Positions 11,548 to 24,100 of a stretch of DNA of 64,000 bases are shown one piece after another. How positions within the stretch are numbered: position 1 is the stretch's first letter; each line of letters starts with the position of its first letter. Origin of the DNA: Macrotis lagotis. Taxonomy: Eukaryota; Chordata; Mammalia; Peramelemorphia; Peramelidae. The position numbers were made by a program, and so were the translations under genes. The DNA lies in contig NC_133661.1 in assembly GCF_037893015.1 (NCBI RefSeq), positions 223,475,489 through 223,539,488 of the forward strand, written 5' to 3'. The notes under the pieces are model-generated. The model saw nothing but the letters and a program-made list of their open reading frames with translations. It was not told the origin of the DNA and ran no database searches.

Positions 11548-14500
11548 CTTTTAAAATAACAAATATTTGTTGTATGATAGTACTCTTAAAATTGCTAAAG
11601 GGGTTGATAATGAAACTAAAGTAGATAAAATATATAAAGTACTTTTAAAATTATAAAGTCTTTAATAATATAACATAATGGGAATATTACACTTCTGGAT
11701 TCAAAAACCACACAAACACACACACACATTACTACTTTTGAAACATTAAATATACTTCTTTTAAATTTATGAGGTAAATAATGTAGTGATATCAAATTCT
11801 ATTTCTTTCTTTATTTTTTTGCTAGGCAATGGGGTTAGTGACTCGCCCAAGATCACACAGCTAGGTAATTAAATGTCTGAGATAGGATTTGAACTCAGAT
11901 CCTCCTGAGTCCAGGGCCGGTGCTCTATCCACTGCACCTCCCTCCCCCCATTTCTGAATTTTAAAAATGGCTATTCTCTATCATCATGACATTATTAACC
12001 TGTTGCTGATAGGGCTTTTTTTCCTTTTTGATCTTTCAATTAGGGTAGTGGTTCTTGCCCTTATGATCAACGAACAGCATACAATTTCAAGTTAGAAATA
12101 GAGTTTGAGGTTATAAACCATAGCTGTACCCCACAGGGTTCATAATATAAAAGAAATAGTTTATATATAAGGATGGAAATTACCAACTTGGACAAAGTAT
12201 CATGTCTGAAGTGAGCAAACCAACCTACAATATTGTTGATTCATTTAGTCTGATTCTTCATGGGGGTTTTTTGACAGAGATACTAAAGTGGTTTACCATT
12301 TCCTTCTCTAGCTCATTTTACAGATGAGGAAACTGAAGTAAACAAAGTTAAGTGACTTACCAGGGTCACATAACTAGTAAGTGAGACCAAATTTCAACTA
12401 AGAAAGATTCTGAATCTCGATTCAAGCCTGGTATTCTATCCAACTCACCATTGGCTGCCTTAACAATAAGATTACTAAGTATCTTTGAGATCTAAAACTA
12501 TAAAACTTTACATTTATCCTTCAATAACTTAAATTGCAGTCAAAAAGGGGAGAAGGCTTGCCTGTTGAAAGAAAAATCTCAATCCATATTACTAATCAAA
12601 ATATACAACTGGAATAAAAGTTTATCTATACATAAAAACAAAAATTTACTTGGCCACATGTTATTCTATAAGCATCCTCATAAAAATGCATGGAAAAAGA
12701 TCTGGAATTTTAAGCTCTTTCAAGTAGCATAAGTAAATTCAAATTCTAACAGACACAGGATTACATCTACCTAATCAAGTATCTCATTGAATTCAGTTTA
12801 AGAATTCAGAGGATAAGGGATATAAATAGGGAAGAGCACCATAATCATTCATGTATATATATACACACACATATATATGTATGTATTTTTTTCTTATTTT
12901 TATAAAGCAACAGGGTTAAGTGACTTGCCCATCCCTCATATATTTTAAGTGGTTTATATATGTTATTGTGAAATAATGCTAATAAGTGGTAAAAACTAAT
13001 ATCTAACTAATATACATATATGACCTTACTTGATCCTCACACAACAACCCTCTGATATCCCCCATTTTACAGATAAGAAAACTGAAATTAAGATGGGTGA
13101 CATAGCAATAAATGTCTGAGAATGGTCTCTAATGTCTGAGGAAGTTAATCAAAACCACCTACTTGATACTAAGCAAATAATAAGTACAGTAGACTGTGGC
13201 AATAGGCAAAAGAAATGACCAGACAAATTTAATCAGGGCATTAAGTCAAACCACAAAGGACACTGCCTATATGACATGGGTAAGTAATTTAAGGATTGTG
13301 CCTCAGTTTCCATACGTATAAAGCTGAGATATGCAAGGCACCTCTACTTAAATCTTTCTCTTCTAATTCAGTTTTTGTGGATCTGATCCATATTTCTTGA
13401 AAGCCACTCTCATAGAGTGCAAGCTCAAGCTGGAAACATTTCAAATAAAGGCATGACAAGGACCCTTTATGGGTGGGTCAGCTTCACTAGGTGCAGAAAA
13501 GATTTATCACTGCATGAACTTTTTTTCCACTACAGCAACTTCTAAAACTGTGTATTAGGGCAAGGAAGGATCTGTGTGGGCAGAGAGTCAACATTAACAA
13601 AATTACTGATTTTTTTAAAGGTTTTTTTGTTTGTTTTATTTTTAGTATTTTGGTGCTGTTTTGGAAAGAGCCTAGATTGAGAGTCAGAAAACAGGTTTGA
13701 ATCCTCAGGCTCTGCTACTAAAGCTTGTAACACTTTCCCTAGATAGGGAAGTACTTAGGTGCTCTAAGAATCACCCTGTACAACCTTAGATGCTCCAAAG
13801 TAGTTTTGTACAGTGGCGAATGCCCTCATCTGTTTTTTTATTTTTTTTAGGTTTTTTTTGGCAAGGTAAATGGGGTTAAGTGGCTTGCCCAAGCCCAAGG
13901 CCACACGGCTAGGTCATTATTAAGTGTCTGAGACTGCATTTGATCCCAGGTCCCCCTGACTCCAGGGCCGGTGCTTTACCCACTGCGCCACCTAGCCGCC
14001 CCTCCTCATCTGTTTTAAAAAAGTGGGGAAATTACTTGAACTTTTGACTTCCCAAAGTCGTCCTAAGTTTTTAAGGAAACCTAAAACTCTACATAAATGT
14101 TTGCCAATTTTCCTTATTTTTTCAATCATCAGGGTTTTTTTTTTTAAAAGAACTGACAAAAGAAACCCGACTAAATGCAAACGCAACATTGGCTACGTAG
14201 GAAAGGCAGGCCTCCCCCCTGCACCCCTCCTCTCTTCGGGGTCCACCAAACCCCGTCTCAGAGGTCAGTAACTGCAGCCCCCCGTCCTTGCGGGGCTCCA
14301 GCCGGCGCCGCCCCTCCTTCCCCCCCCGCGGTCTCGGCCCCCCGGCCCTTCGGCCCCCCATTCCCCCCGGCTCCGCGAGCACGCAGGATCCCGCCCCCGC
14401 TGTTGCCGGGGAAACAGCGCCGCCGCGTCGGCGGCCATGGCTCACCCTCCGAGGCCGAGAGGGAACCTCCAGCCGCCGCCGGCTCGGGCGCCTCCTTCCC

Positions 14501-14656
14501 GTCCACGGCGCCGAGCAGCTCAGCCAGCCGCTCCCTCATCCGCGCCAATCCCGACAGCAGGCCCCGGAAGCGACCGGACTCGCTCGGCCCCTCGCAAGTG
14601 ACTCGGATGCGTTGCCGCTGCCCGTCCCGTCCCACCAACTCTCCCAGCAGCTCCAT
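11408..14656 (-). CDS. GON7: GON7, KEOPS complex subunit (2 coding exons)
   Basis: Joined CDS is 14656..14446 plus 11547..11408, 351 nt, 116 aa. The N-terminus MELLGELVG and the core GLLSGLARM match the conserved start of mammalian GON7. Exon 2 gives an acidic run (EEDEAEDEE), then a GPPAKRIKP segment equivalent to the human C-terminal GPSAKRPK. The donor (gag g|gtgagc) and acceptor (ttaaaag|gtgaag) fit GT-AG and keep the frame at phase 1. GON7 is a small, largely disordered metazoan subunit of KEOPS, which makes t6A at position 37 of ANN-decoding tRNAs; it binds LAGE3, and human loss causes Galloway-Mowat syndrome (known). The ATG has G at -3 and +4. It lies head to head with UBR7, with 366 bp between start codons. 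Oddity: about 18 residues follow the point where the human ~100-aa protein ends, closing FGVKDLG. Identity is secure; the exact 3' end of the mRNA is not. Confidence 0.93.
11807..11950 (-). mobile_element. WSINE1-type SINE (decayed end)
   Basis: Minus copy with typical body; its 5' head has decayed to ctgcacctccctcccccc. Confidence 0.8.
12232..12463 (-). mobile_element. Mar1-like CORE-SINE
   Basis: Contains ctaaagtggtttaccatttc, ttttacagatgaggaaactg and ccagggtcacataactagtaag: the longer, older marsupial SINE in reverse orientation. Confidence 0.7.
13837..14003 (-). mobile_element. WSINE1-type SINE
   Basis: Minus copy with a perfect 13-bp duplication, cctcatctgtttt, at 13824-13836 and 14004-14016. 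It sits close to the left edge of the CpG island. Confidence 0.92.
14446..14656 (-). CDS. GON7: GON7 coding exon 1
   Basis: Codons 1-70 plus the first base of codon 71. It ends in a consensus donor, GT at 14445-14444. It is GC-rich because it sits inside the CpG island. A plain open frame continues past the donor to 14258, but that extension is intronic and loses all resemblance to GON7. Confidence 0.93.
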
Positions 14657-15022
14657 GACGACCGTTCTTCAAGTACCCGCCACCAGGGCGACCCGGAAGC
14701 GGAAGCGAACGCGGCCATCGCCGCCGCGGCAGCCTCCAGGAAGAGGGCGGCGGGGGAGGGTCGGGGAGGAGATAAGGAACTACATTTAAAAAAAAAAAAA
14801 GAAGCCTGCGCACTCGGCGCCTCCCGCCTCCCCAGTACTTCCGTTTCCGCGGTCGGCGCCTCCACTCCCCCCTCGCCGGTTACCCGCCTTCGTCTGCCGG
14901 CACTCTGATTGGCTTCCGCAGGCGGAGGGGCGGGGTTCCGCCGCCCGCGGCTACTCCCCTCGCGCGTAGTTTTCCCGCCGCCCCCGATGTGGAGTCCCGG
15001 GCCTGCCGGCTGACAGTTGAGG
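14657..15022. promoter_or_regulatory. Bidirectional GON7/UBR7 promoter
   Basis: Only 366 bp separate the divergent start codons, and all of it is CpG island. Visible motifs: CCAAT box (ATTGG at 14908-14912), Sp1-type GC box GGGGCGGGG at 14927-14935, ETS-like CTTCCG at 14838-14843, tandem CGGAAG cores near 14692-14705, and an NRF1 half-site TGCGCA at 14807-14812. No TATA box fits either gene. A run of 13 A's sits near 14788-14800. Both 5' UTRs must start within this stretch, so the core promoters nearly overlap. CpG-island divergent promoters of this kind are typical of housekeeping gene pairs. Confidence 0.8.
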
Positions 15023-15172
15023 ATGGCGGGAGCCGAGCGAGGCGGGGGTCGGCCGGCCGAGCAGGAGCCCGTAGTGTCGTTGGTGGATGTGCTGGAGGAG
15101 GACGAGGAGCTGGAGAACGAGGCCTGCGCGGTCCTGGGCGGCAGCGACTCGGAGAAGTGCTCCTACTCGCAG
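15023..15172 (+). CDS. UBR7: UBR7 exon 1 (coding part)
   Basis: Residues 1-50, from MAGAERGGG to EKCSYSQ, including the acidic [12 protein letters not shown] segment. Donor gtgggc at 15173. A TTG six bases upstream is in frame, but the ATG at 15023 is the family start. The end is phase 0. Confidence 0.95.
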
Positions 15173-18100
15173 GTGGGCGGCTCGGGGCCGAGCCGGGGGG
15201 CTCCGGCCCGCTCCCGCGACAGGGCCCCCCCAGCTCCCCGGGGTTGCGGTCGGGTTGGCCCGGCCCTTCCAGAGTCGGGTATAACGTGGGTCCTCGCATT
15301 GCCGCCCCGGGCCGTGCCCGGACATCCACCTTCCCTGCCGGAGCCCGCGCCGCCCCCTCCCCCGGTCCTCCGCCCCAGCCCACTCCAGCATCCCCAACGT
15401 GCCCTTTTCCCAACGCCTCCTACCTCAACCAGACCTATTCCGTCTCTCCCTTTCCCAGCCCGACTCCCCCATTTCCAGTGCCCCCCCTTCCACATCGTTC
15501 CTGGGTAAGAATATACTTCTTTCTCTTTAAAAGACTTTGCTGCCTGTGAAGACCCCCCCGCCTCTCCTTTCTCCTTAGCGAGCATTTACGAAGCCCCCGT
15601 AGTCCGAGGGGCAGAAGAAAGGCAAGACAAAACATCCCCCCCGAAGCCCGGCCCGGCCCTGCGCCGAGGACGGCCGCCGGAGCCCGGGATGGGCTGTGCC
15701 CCTGCGGCCGAGCGTGGCCTGGGGGCCGTGCGCGCCTCGGAGCTAGCGCACGCCCGAGGAGTGCGGGCCGGGGCCGGGGCCGGGGCCGGAGGGCGGGCCG
15801 GGGCCGGGGTCGGGGCCGGAGCCGGGGTCGGGGCCGGAGCCGGAGGGCGGGCCGGGGCCGGGGTCGGGGCCGGGGCCGGGGTCGGGGCCGGAGCCGGAGG
15901 GCGGGCCGGGGCCGGGGTCGGGGCCGGAGCCGGAGGGCGGGCCGGGGTCGGGGCCGGAGGGCGGGCCGGGGCCGGGGCCGGGGTCGGGGCCGGAGCCGGA
16001 GCCGGAGGGCGGGCCGGGGCCGGGGTCGGGGCCGGAGGGCGGGCCGGGGCCGGGGCCGGGGTCGGGGCCGGAGCCGGAGGGCGGGCCGGGGCCGGGGTCG
16101 GGGCCGGAGGGCGGGCCGGGGCCGGGGCCGGGGTCGGGGCCGGAGGGCTGGCCGGGGCCGGGGCCGAGGTCGGGGTCGGGGCCGGAGCCGGAGGGCGGGC
16201 CGGGGCCGGGGTCGGGGCCGGGGCCGGAGGGCGGGCCGGGGCCGGAGCCGGAGGGCGGGCCGGGGCCGGGGCCGGGGTCGGGGCCGCAGGGGGCGACTCC
16301 TGCAAGCGCCAGAAGCCTCCGGCGCTCTGGGGAGGCCCCGACCCCTTCTTGGCCAGTCCTTCCTCCTTACGACTTCCGTTCCCTGCTTGTGGCACCGTTT
16401 ATTTGTAGTTTGCCCACCCCGTTCCCTTATTCTTGGTGTCACTCTTTTCTCAAATCCTCCCTCCTTTCTTCTCTTTTCTTGCCCTCTGGCCTCCTCCCTT
16501 TCTCCCTCACCTCATAATTTTCTACTCAAATTTTGATTCCAAGTCTTATCCTGGCCCCCCATTACCCTATCCTAGGGAGAGCAAGAATGGATAGAAAATT
16601 CTCGGCAAGTAAATATAGAGCCCGTAGTTGGCAATTCTCTGGGATAAAAGGTTCTTGGGCATCCCCTTTCTGAAGTTTAGTGTGTGTGTGTGTGTGTGTG
16701 TGTATAAAATATAATGTTTTGTAGAAATGAATCATTTGTTGAAGCTCTGCCTTATCACAGTCCACCTAAAAATATTAGATAATAACTAGGAAAGCAGATT
16801 GTGCCCCCCCCCAAAAGATAAAAGAGCATATTGGTCATTGGACAACTGTGCAGAAGACTTAGGGTTAAAAGGGATTCCCATTTACCCTTCTGGAATACTT
16901 AAAAATGAAGTAAAGATACTAACTAAGGGAATGAAAATTGGTAGAGATGACTATCCAGGACCAGAAAGCTTAGTGGGATGTGGAGAGAGGGACTTAAAGG
17001 CATTATTTGATATGAACTGAGATCATAATACAGCAGCCATTGAGAAATGGGTAAGCTACTGCAGCATTAAATAATAATTCTCAGTATCAAGTTCCCCTTT
17101 GTATTTGGAGGTAATAGTTTTTTTTTACGAGGATATAAACTGCAGGCTTTAATATGAATGTATCTATTACCCTTTTATGAAAAGAAGGCACCCTAGGACT
17201 GTGCTTAAGTATCTCAAAAGTGATTTTTTTTTTTTAAAAAAATCTTGATTAGCAGCAGGTGGGTAGGCAAAAACCTGTTTGTTTGGTTAAGTTCCTTATT
17301 GGTACAGGGAGAGAAGCCATTATTTTTCTGTAAAGTAAATCACCTTTCAAATTTGAATATCTAAATAGATCAAGAATTTTGCAAGATGAAAAAAGGAAGG
17401 TTAATTATTTTCACATTCTCGAAAATGCCAACACTGTAAAATGTTGATTAGCCCAAACCCAACTAATATTTAGGTAAATTTATTTTATCATTTCCCAGTT
17501 TTGTGAAAGATGTAAATCATAAAGCAAAGTAATACAAAAAAATGTATTTCAAAGGGTCAGCTGGGTGATAGTGGATAGAGAGAGCACTGGGTGCCCCAGG
17601 ACCATCTGAGTTCAAATATGGCCTCAGACACTTAATAATTACCTAGATGTGTGAACTTGGGCAAGTCATTTAACCCATTGACTGGCCCCCCCCCAAAAAA
17701 ATTTATTTTAAGCTATATCTGGGGGAAAATATGGATTCTACACCACTCCTTTGCCATCCACATCTATTTCTGTAGTCCTTTATAATCAATTTTGATAATG
17801 CAGTGATGATTAGGCATTCAAAGATTCTCAGTCATCAAATAATCATTTATCTTTGACTATAATTTTTTTTTATTTTTTCAATTACTTGGTATGGTAGTTT
17901 TTCAACATTCATCCATTTGCAAATTTGTGAGTAACACTTTTCTACCACCATCTCTCTCCTCCCCATGGCAACAGTCAGTCTGATAAAACCTGTAAGTGTA
18001 CATTTGTGTTTAACATATTTACATATTAGTCATTTTGTGTAAGGAGAAAGAACGAAAACCATGAGATAGGAAGGAGAAACATAGGAAACGTTTTTTAAAA

Positions 18101-21100
18101 GGTCAACATAATACGCATTCAGATTCTGTGTTTTTTTTTTCCCTCTAAATGTGAATGGCATTTTCCATAGTCAGTCTCAGGGTTGTTCTTGATCTCTGAA
18201 CTGCTGAAAGTAGCTGCATCCATCATAGTTCATCTCACAGTGGTGTTGTTAACATGTACAATGTTCTCTTGATTCTTCTCCCTTTACTCAGCATCAGTTT
18301 ATGTAATTTTTTCCATGAAAAGTCTTGACTGTTCATGATTTCTTATAGAACTGTAGTACTCCATAATATTCCTTTATCACAACTTGTTCAGCTGTTCCCC
18401 AATTGATGGGCATCCCTCAACCTCTAATTCCATGCCATGCCAAGAACTCCCATGAATATTTTTGAATATAGGAGACTTTTGCAGTTTTTTATGATGGGGG
18501 GGGGATATAGGCCTAGTATTGGTATCACGGGGTAGAAGAGAATTAGTTTTATTGCTCTTAGGGAACAGTTGCAGATTGTTCTATTAAATGATTGGATCAG
18601 TTTCACAATTGCATCAACATTAATCATTATTCTTCTTTGGCATCTTAGCCAATCTTATAGATATGAGGTGATACCTCATCATTGTTTTAATCTGCATTTC
18701 TCTAATAATGATTTGGAGCATTTTTTCATATGATACATATATATATATATAATACATATATATATATATATAAAATTTCTTCATCTGAAAACTGCCTTTT
18801 TTATATCCTTTTACCATTTATCAGTTGGGGAATGACTTGTAATCTTATAAATTTGATTCAGTTCTCTATATATTTTGGAAATTAGTCCTTATATCAGAAG
18901 CACTTGCTATGAAAATTATTTCCTAGCTTTCTGTTTTCCTTCTAATTTTGGCATTGATTTTATTAGCACAAAACCTTTTTAATTTAATATAATCAAAATT
19001 ATCCATTTTTCAATTTATAATGTTCTCTATTCTTGTTTGGTCATAAATTTCTCCCCTTTTCATAGATTTGGCAGTATTTCTTGATCTCTTAATTGGTCTT
19101 TGATATCATCCTTTCTGTTTAAATCAGGTCCCCATTTTGACCTTATTTTGTTAAAGGACACAAACTATAATTATTAAAGTAGAGCAGTTTCCTAATTCAT
19201 TTTAGAGATTTTAAAAGAATTGGAACAAATATTTTTTGACACCGCCTTAGTTGACCACAACAACTCATTTTCGGTATAGTTTAGTTAGTAAAATAATATT
19301 TTTGAACATTGATTTTACACAGGTATGTTTTAAGACATTGTTCTTTTTTTCTCATGAATTTTTGAACTGGGAGACTGAGCTGGGGCATACAAAATAAAAT
19401 ATGACTGGTACCATAAGACAGTAAATGGTTAAGTACAAGATGAGGAAAAATAGAGAAGTAAATTAGGACTGAAGAAAGATTTTTAGATTGAAGGGGATCA
19501 AGGGAAAATTTTACCCCGGAGATAGGATATGGGTTGTACCTTGAAGAATGAATAGAATTTTGATGGGTTGAGACAGGATTTTCTTAAAGCAGTCATAAAA
19601 ATTTGTAGCATCACACTCTTACGGAACCTGATCATTGTAAAACAAATTTAAATTTAATAAAAGGATAGTTGACTGAAGAAGGAAAAAGTTAGACTATGTG
19701 GATAGAAAAATAGACGGGGGCTTAAATGAAAGGTATATTAAAAATCTCAGTACACTGCATGGTACATATATAGCGATCATATGATCATAGAGCAGATGTT
19801 AAAAATCTTCAAAAGTCATCTAGATAGGGCAGCTAGGTGGTGCAGTGGATAGAGCACTGGCCCTGAAGTCAGGAGTACCTGAGTTCAAATAAGGCTTCAG
19901 ACACTTAATAATTACCTAGCTGTGTGGCCTTGGGCATGCTACTTAACCCCATTTGCCTTGTAAAATCCTTAAAAAAAAAAGACATCTAGACTAAACCCTT
20001 CATTTTGTAGGTGAGGAAACTGAAGCCAAATTGAAGGAAAATTAGGTGTTATGTCCAAGGCTACATAGGGATCAAGATTTGAACCCAGGTCCTCTTGCTC
20101 TAGAGCTTGGGCTCTCTCCCTACATGCTTTCTTTTTTTATTTTTTTTAATAATGTATTTCTTTTTTTTAATTTCATGCAATTTTTAACATGTAGTTTTTA
20201 ACCAATCATTTTTTGCAAGGTTTGAATTATACATATTTCTCCTTCCCTCCCCCACCCTCCCCTTGGCAGAAAACAATCTGATATAGGCTCTGGATTTATA
20301 ACATGCTAAACTGTAAGTCCATATTGCTCGTTGCATGCTTTTCCTTTGAACTATACCCTATTGTATGGTACTATTTCATTTTTTTAAAAAACAGACTTCT
20401 AAGTTGGTGTGGGAGGATCTTAGCCACAGAGCTTTATGGGTATTGAATCAAATTTCATTTATTATTTAGATCAGAGTGCTTAGTGCATTCTGTACTACTT
20501 TTGATTGAATTTGTCTTCATGAGGATTTTCTTTTTCCTCTTTGTAGGGTTCCGTAAAAAGACAAGCATTATATGCCTGCAGTACATGTACCCCAGAAGGG
20601 GAAGAACCAGCAGGGATTTGTTTGGCATGCAGTTATGAATGCCATGGAAGTCATAAACTATTTGAGCTATATACAAAAAGGTAAAGTTGTTCAGAGAGCA
20701 TCAAAATATCTGGATTGGTTCTTAAATATTATGATGAATCCAAAAAGGTAAACTTTGTGTGGGTCTGCCTTCTCAACTGTTTCTCTAAGCCCCCAATTTT
20801 TCATTTAAAGTGAATCCTATAGGGGCGGCTGGGTGGTCCAGTGGACAGAGCACCAGCCCTGGAGTCAGAAGTACCTGAGTTCAAATACAGCCTCAGACAC
20901 TTAATTACCTAGCTGTGTGGCCTTGGGCAAGCAACTTAACCCCATCTGCCTTGTAAAAAGAAACCCCTAAAAAAAACTATCTACTTGGGGTCAGGCAAGT
21001 GGTTTTTATCTATAGTATTTTTACTTGATTATGTCCACATTCTTTTTGGCCTCTTTTTCTTTTTTCGGATTCTTCACTTTTTCTCTTTTTACTTTTGTTC

Positions 21101-24100
21101 AGGGATCAGATCATAGTAACCAGTCCCACTTTCTTAAAAAAAAAAAAAGAATGACTGTAACTTAAGACTTGAACATAAAGAATGAGATTAAAATTTTAAA
21201 ATCAATTGAAATTACCTTTTTTCTTTATTTCAGAAATTTTCGCTGTGATTGTGGTAATAGCAAGTTTAAAAACCTGGAATGCAAATTACTTCCTGTAAGT
21301 AAGATTTTTCAATCATTTAATGAAAAAAAAAATTGAGATTGTATGCTAGAAAGGAAGTTATTTTTTATTTCCCTTAGCAGTGAACTTAATCTGCATAGAA
21401 TATAATCTCTTTATTACTTATAAGACTAAATGGTAAAGTCATCAAGCTCTACAGTTTACAACAAGATTAAAGAAGCTAAAAAATAGATTGCTACTTAAAG
21501 TATTTACTAAAATATATTGCATATCAGATTGAATTTGTTGAATTTATGCTCTGGATCTTTCTAAGAAAAGAGTTCTACTTTAAATTTGAATAAATAGCAT
21601 CAAAGTGAATGTGGACAAATAACTTTTTAAAATACTTTTCATTATTTTATTGGCTATTCCTGTAGTAAAAGTCCTGTTCAAAACTGATGGTATGAAGGAT
21701 GACCCTAGGATCTTGATGGTTTCTCCAGTAAATTACACCCTGGAAAGACTTTGGATATGTACTTAGTAAAGAACACTTAGGTCTGTCATCTGAGCATCAG
21801 TCTAATTTTGTTTGGAGACAATTATCATCACTGAGTTGGTGAAAGTTTAAGATTACTAAGTAAATTTGTTTGAATAAGAAAAAAAATGGTACCTTTAAAA
21901 AAGAAACTAAGGGATATTAAATTAATTATGATTTGATTCTGAAAGGCTTTGGGCTACCTTCCTCTCTGCCTTTTGACTAAGAACAATTAATTTGAAGAAG
22001 TAGGACTATTATCTTGACTTTCTGGAACCTCTCATCTAAGTGGGCATTAGATGAGATCTGAAATTTCACAAGAATTTGTCAACTTTTTCAAGTTCAGGTT
22101 GATTTCCATTTGTCTATATTGTAAAGTATTCAATTTCCCACATTGGTATTTTGGTTTGTTCTGGGTTTGGTAGATACTTTTGAGTTTCTTGCTTAGGTCT
22201 AATGGTTATTCAGTCTGTTAATCTGTTTAGAGGTTGATAATTTATAATAAATTGTTCTATCTTACTGAGCAGTCAGAATTTACACTAATATCTAGAAAGA
22301 ATAAGAAATTGCTTTTTCCCCTGTATCTTAGATAATAATGTTAATAATGATTGTCCTTCATTTTCAAAGACCATAACATCAGGGAGGTGATGCCATGATA
22401 AGTGGGTGAATTGGATTTGAGTTAAGGGGGAGCTGTCTGCCAGGTCACCAGCCTCACTTACTCCTGTAGATTCGTGTGGTCAGATATGAATCAGGACAAC
22501 TAGAGCTGGCCCTGGATGTGAGGCAGTCAGGGTTAAGTGACTTTGCCCCAAGGTCATATAGCTAATAAAGAGTCAAGTGTCTGAGGCAGGATTCAAATGC
22601 CTGTCTTCCAGACTCCAAGGTCAGTGCTCTATCTACTGCTCCACCTAGTTGCTCAAAAAACCTCTCTTTGAAAAGGCTGAACTTTTCTGATTTGAAATTG
22701 TCTTAAAACAGAAGTTTCTAATACCCGAACCTGTGAACCTGTAGTCCTTCAAAACCTGACTCTAACCAGATTAAAATGTATTTGGGAAATATTTAACAAA
22801 ATAACATAGATAATGTTAATATGTGGTTTCCTAAGTCAAAAATATGCAACCTTTGGTATACTTAAACATCTGGTTTTGTAGCTCCTGCTTCTATTTGACA
22901 TTATTGTCTTAAAGAATAGACTTCCTTTTGAGTAGAAACTTTTGTAATGTCAAGATAATTTTCATGATGTATATCCTTTTTCTGCAGTTAAAGTTAAGAT
23001 TTTATTGTATATTGAAACTAGTATTATCTTACTTTTAGGAAAAAGGAAAGTTAAATTCAGGGAATAAATATAATGACAACTTTTTTGGACTGTATTGCAT
23101 TTGTAAGAGACCTTATCCAGATCCTGAAGATGAGGTAAGAAAATTGAGTGTCAAGACTAAGAGTTCACGTCACCTATGGCCTAAGCCCCTTGGATCGTGG
23201 GCATACATGATGAAGATTTAGCTTCCTTATGTCTAGACTTTTCTTAAGGACCTAGAATGAATAAAGCAGCCAGGTAATATTGTAAATAGTAGTTATGGCA
23301 GTCTAACTTCTAGTACCAAGAACTAGTATCATAGTAGCAACTCTCTGGAAATCAGCTTTCTCATATGAAATGAATGAACTATATGAATTTCTAAGGTACC
23401 TTAAAGCTCTTTTTTTTATTTTTATTTTTTAGGTTTTTGCAAGACAAATAGGGTTAAGTGGCTTGCCCAAGGCCACACAGCTAGGTAATTATTAAGTGTC
23501 TGAGACCTGATTTGAACCCAGGTACTCCTGACTCCAAGGCCAGTGCTTTATCCACTGCGCCACCTAGCCGCCCCTACCTTAAAGCTCTTAACAAATTTTG
23601 CCATTACTTCAGAATCATCTTTGAGCTGAAAGGGTTCACAAAGGAAACTAAGCTGGAGAGAAAAAGTTATTTTCCCAAGGTCATACAGGTCTTTTCATCC
23701 TAAATCCATTGTCTTTTCCATTGAGTTTTGCTACTTTTCTCCCCTTAGAGAAGTCAGGGCTTAAGTTTGTAGTTTGGATTTTCTTTAAGACCACAAGGGG
23801 GCCCTAGATTCAGGTGTAATAATGTGCCACAGCCCATATCTTTACTGTTTTTACTACTCATCTGGTTGTTTTCCAGTTTTAGTCTGAATAAATATTCTCT
23901 TTTCTATTTCTTCTAATTATATTTGGGCTATACTTACTAAATCAAATTATGACTGAATAAATTGAAAGCAGCTCTGTTTGTGTGTGTGTGTGTGTGTGGG
24001 TGTGTGTGTGTGTGTGTGTAAATTAAAACCTTAGTTTTATGTGGATTTAAAGAAAGTGTAACAGATGCCTTAAGTGAACCAAGAAGGGAAAAATTAAAGT

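Larger units (their letters stand above)
11548..14445 (-). other. GON7: GON7 intron 1
   Basis: 2.9-kb GT-AG intron. It holds SINEs at 11807-11950 and 13837-14003, a Mar1-like SINE at 12232-12463, a short MIR piece near 13010-13100 and an AT/AC microsatellite near 12856-12890. The last 250 bp is CpG island. Confidence 0.85.
14200..16310. other. CpG island over GON7 exon 1, the promoter, UBR7 exon 1 and the hexamer array
   Basis: G+C and CpG density rise abruptly near 14200 and fall near 16310, against AT-rich surroundings. The right quarter is the GGGGCC array. Confidence 0.85.
15173..20546 (+). other. UBR7: UBR7 intron 1
   Basis: 5.4 kb. It starts in the CpG island with the hexamer array, then becomes AT-rich, with a (TG)n at 16679-16702, SINEs at 17554 and 19825, a minus L1 end at 17865-19163 and another L1 scrap near 20150-20330. 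No extra exon seen. Confidence 0.85.

Noticed and set aside
14258..14445. Continuation of the GON7 exon 1 frame to 14258
   Set aside because: A consensus donor at 14445 joins exactly in frame to the exon at 11547, which restores the family C-terminus; the read-through is GC-rich intron.
14175..14908. Overlapping 200-codon plus-strand frames across the CpG island
   Set aside because: Antisense to GON7 exon 1 and promoter DNA; Pro/Arg/Ala-rich composition of GC-rich sequence, with no homology recognised.
15435..16442. Long open frames (335, 269 and 239 codons) of Pro-Arg, Pro-Ala and Gly-Ala repeats
   Set aside because: They exist because an A/T-poor hexamer array in perfect 6-nt register has no stops in any frame. 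No conserved start, no flanking domain, and inside a UBR7 intron.
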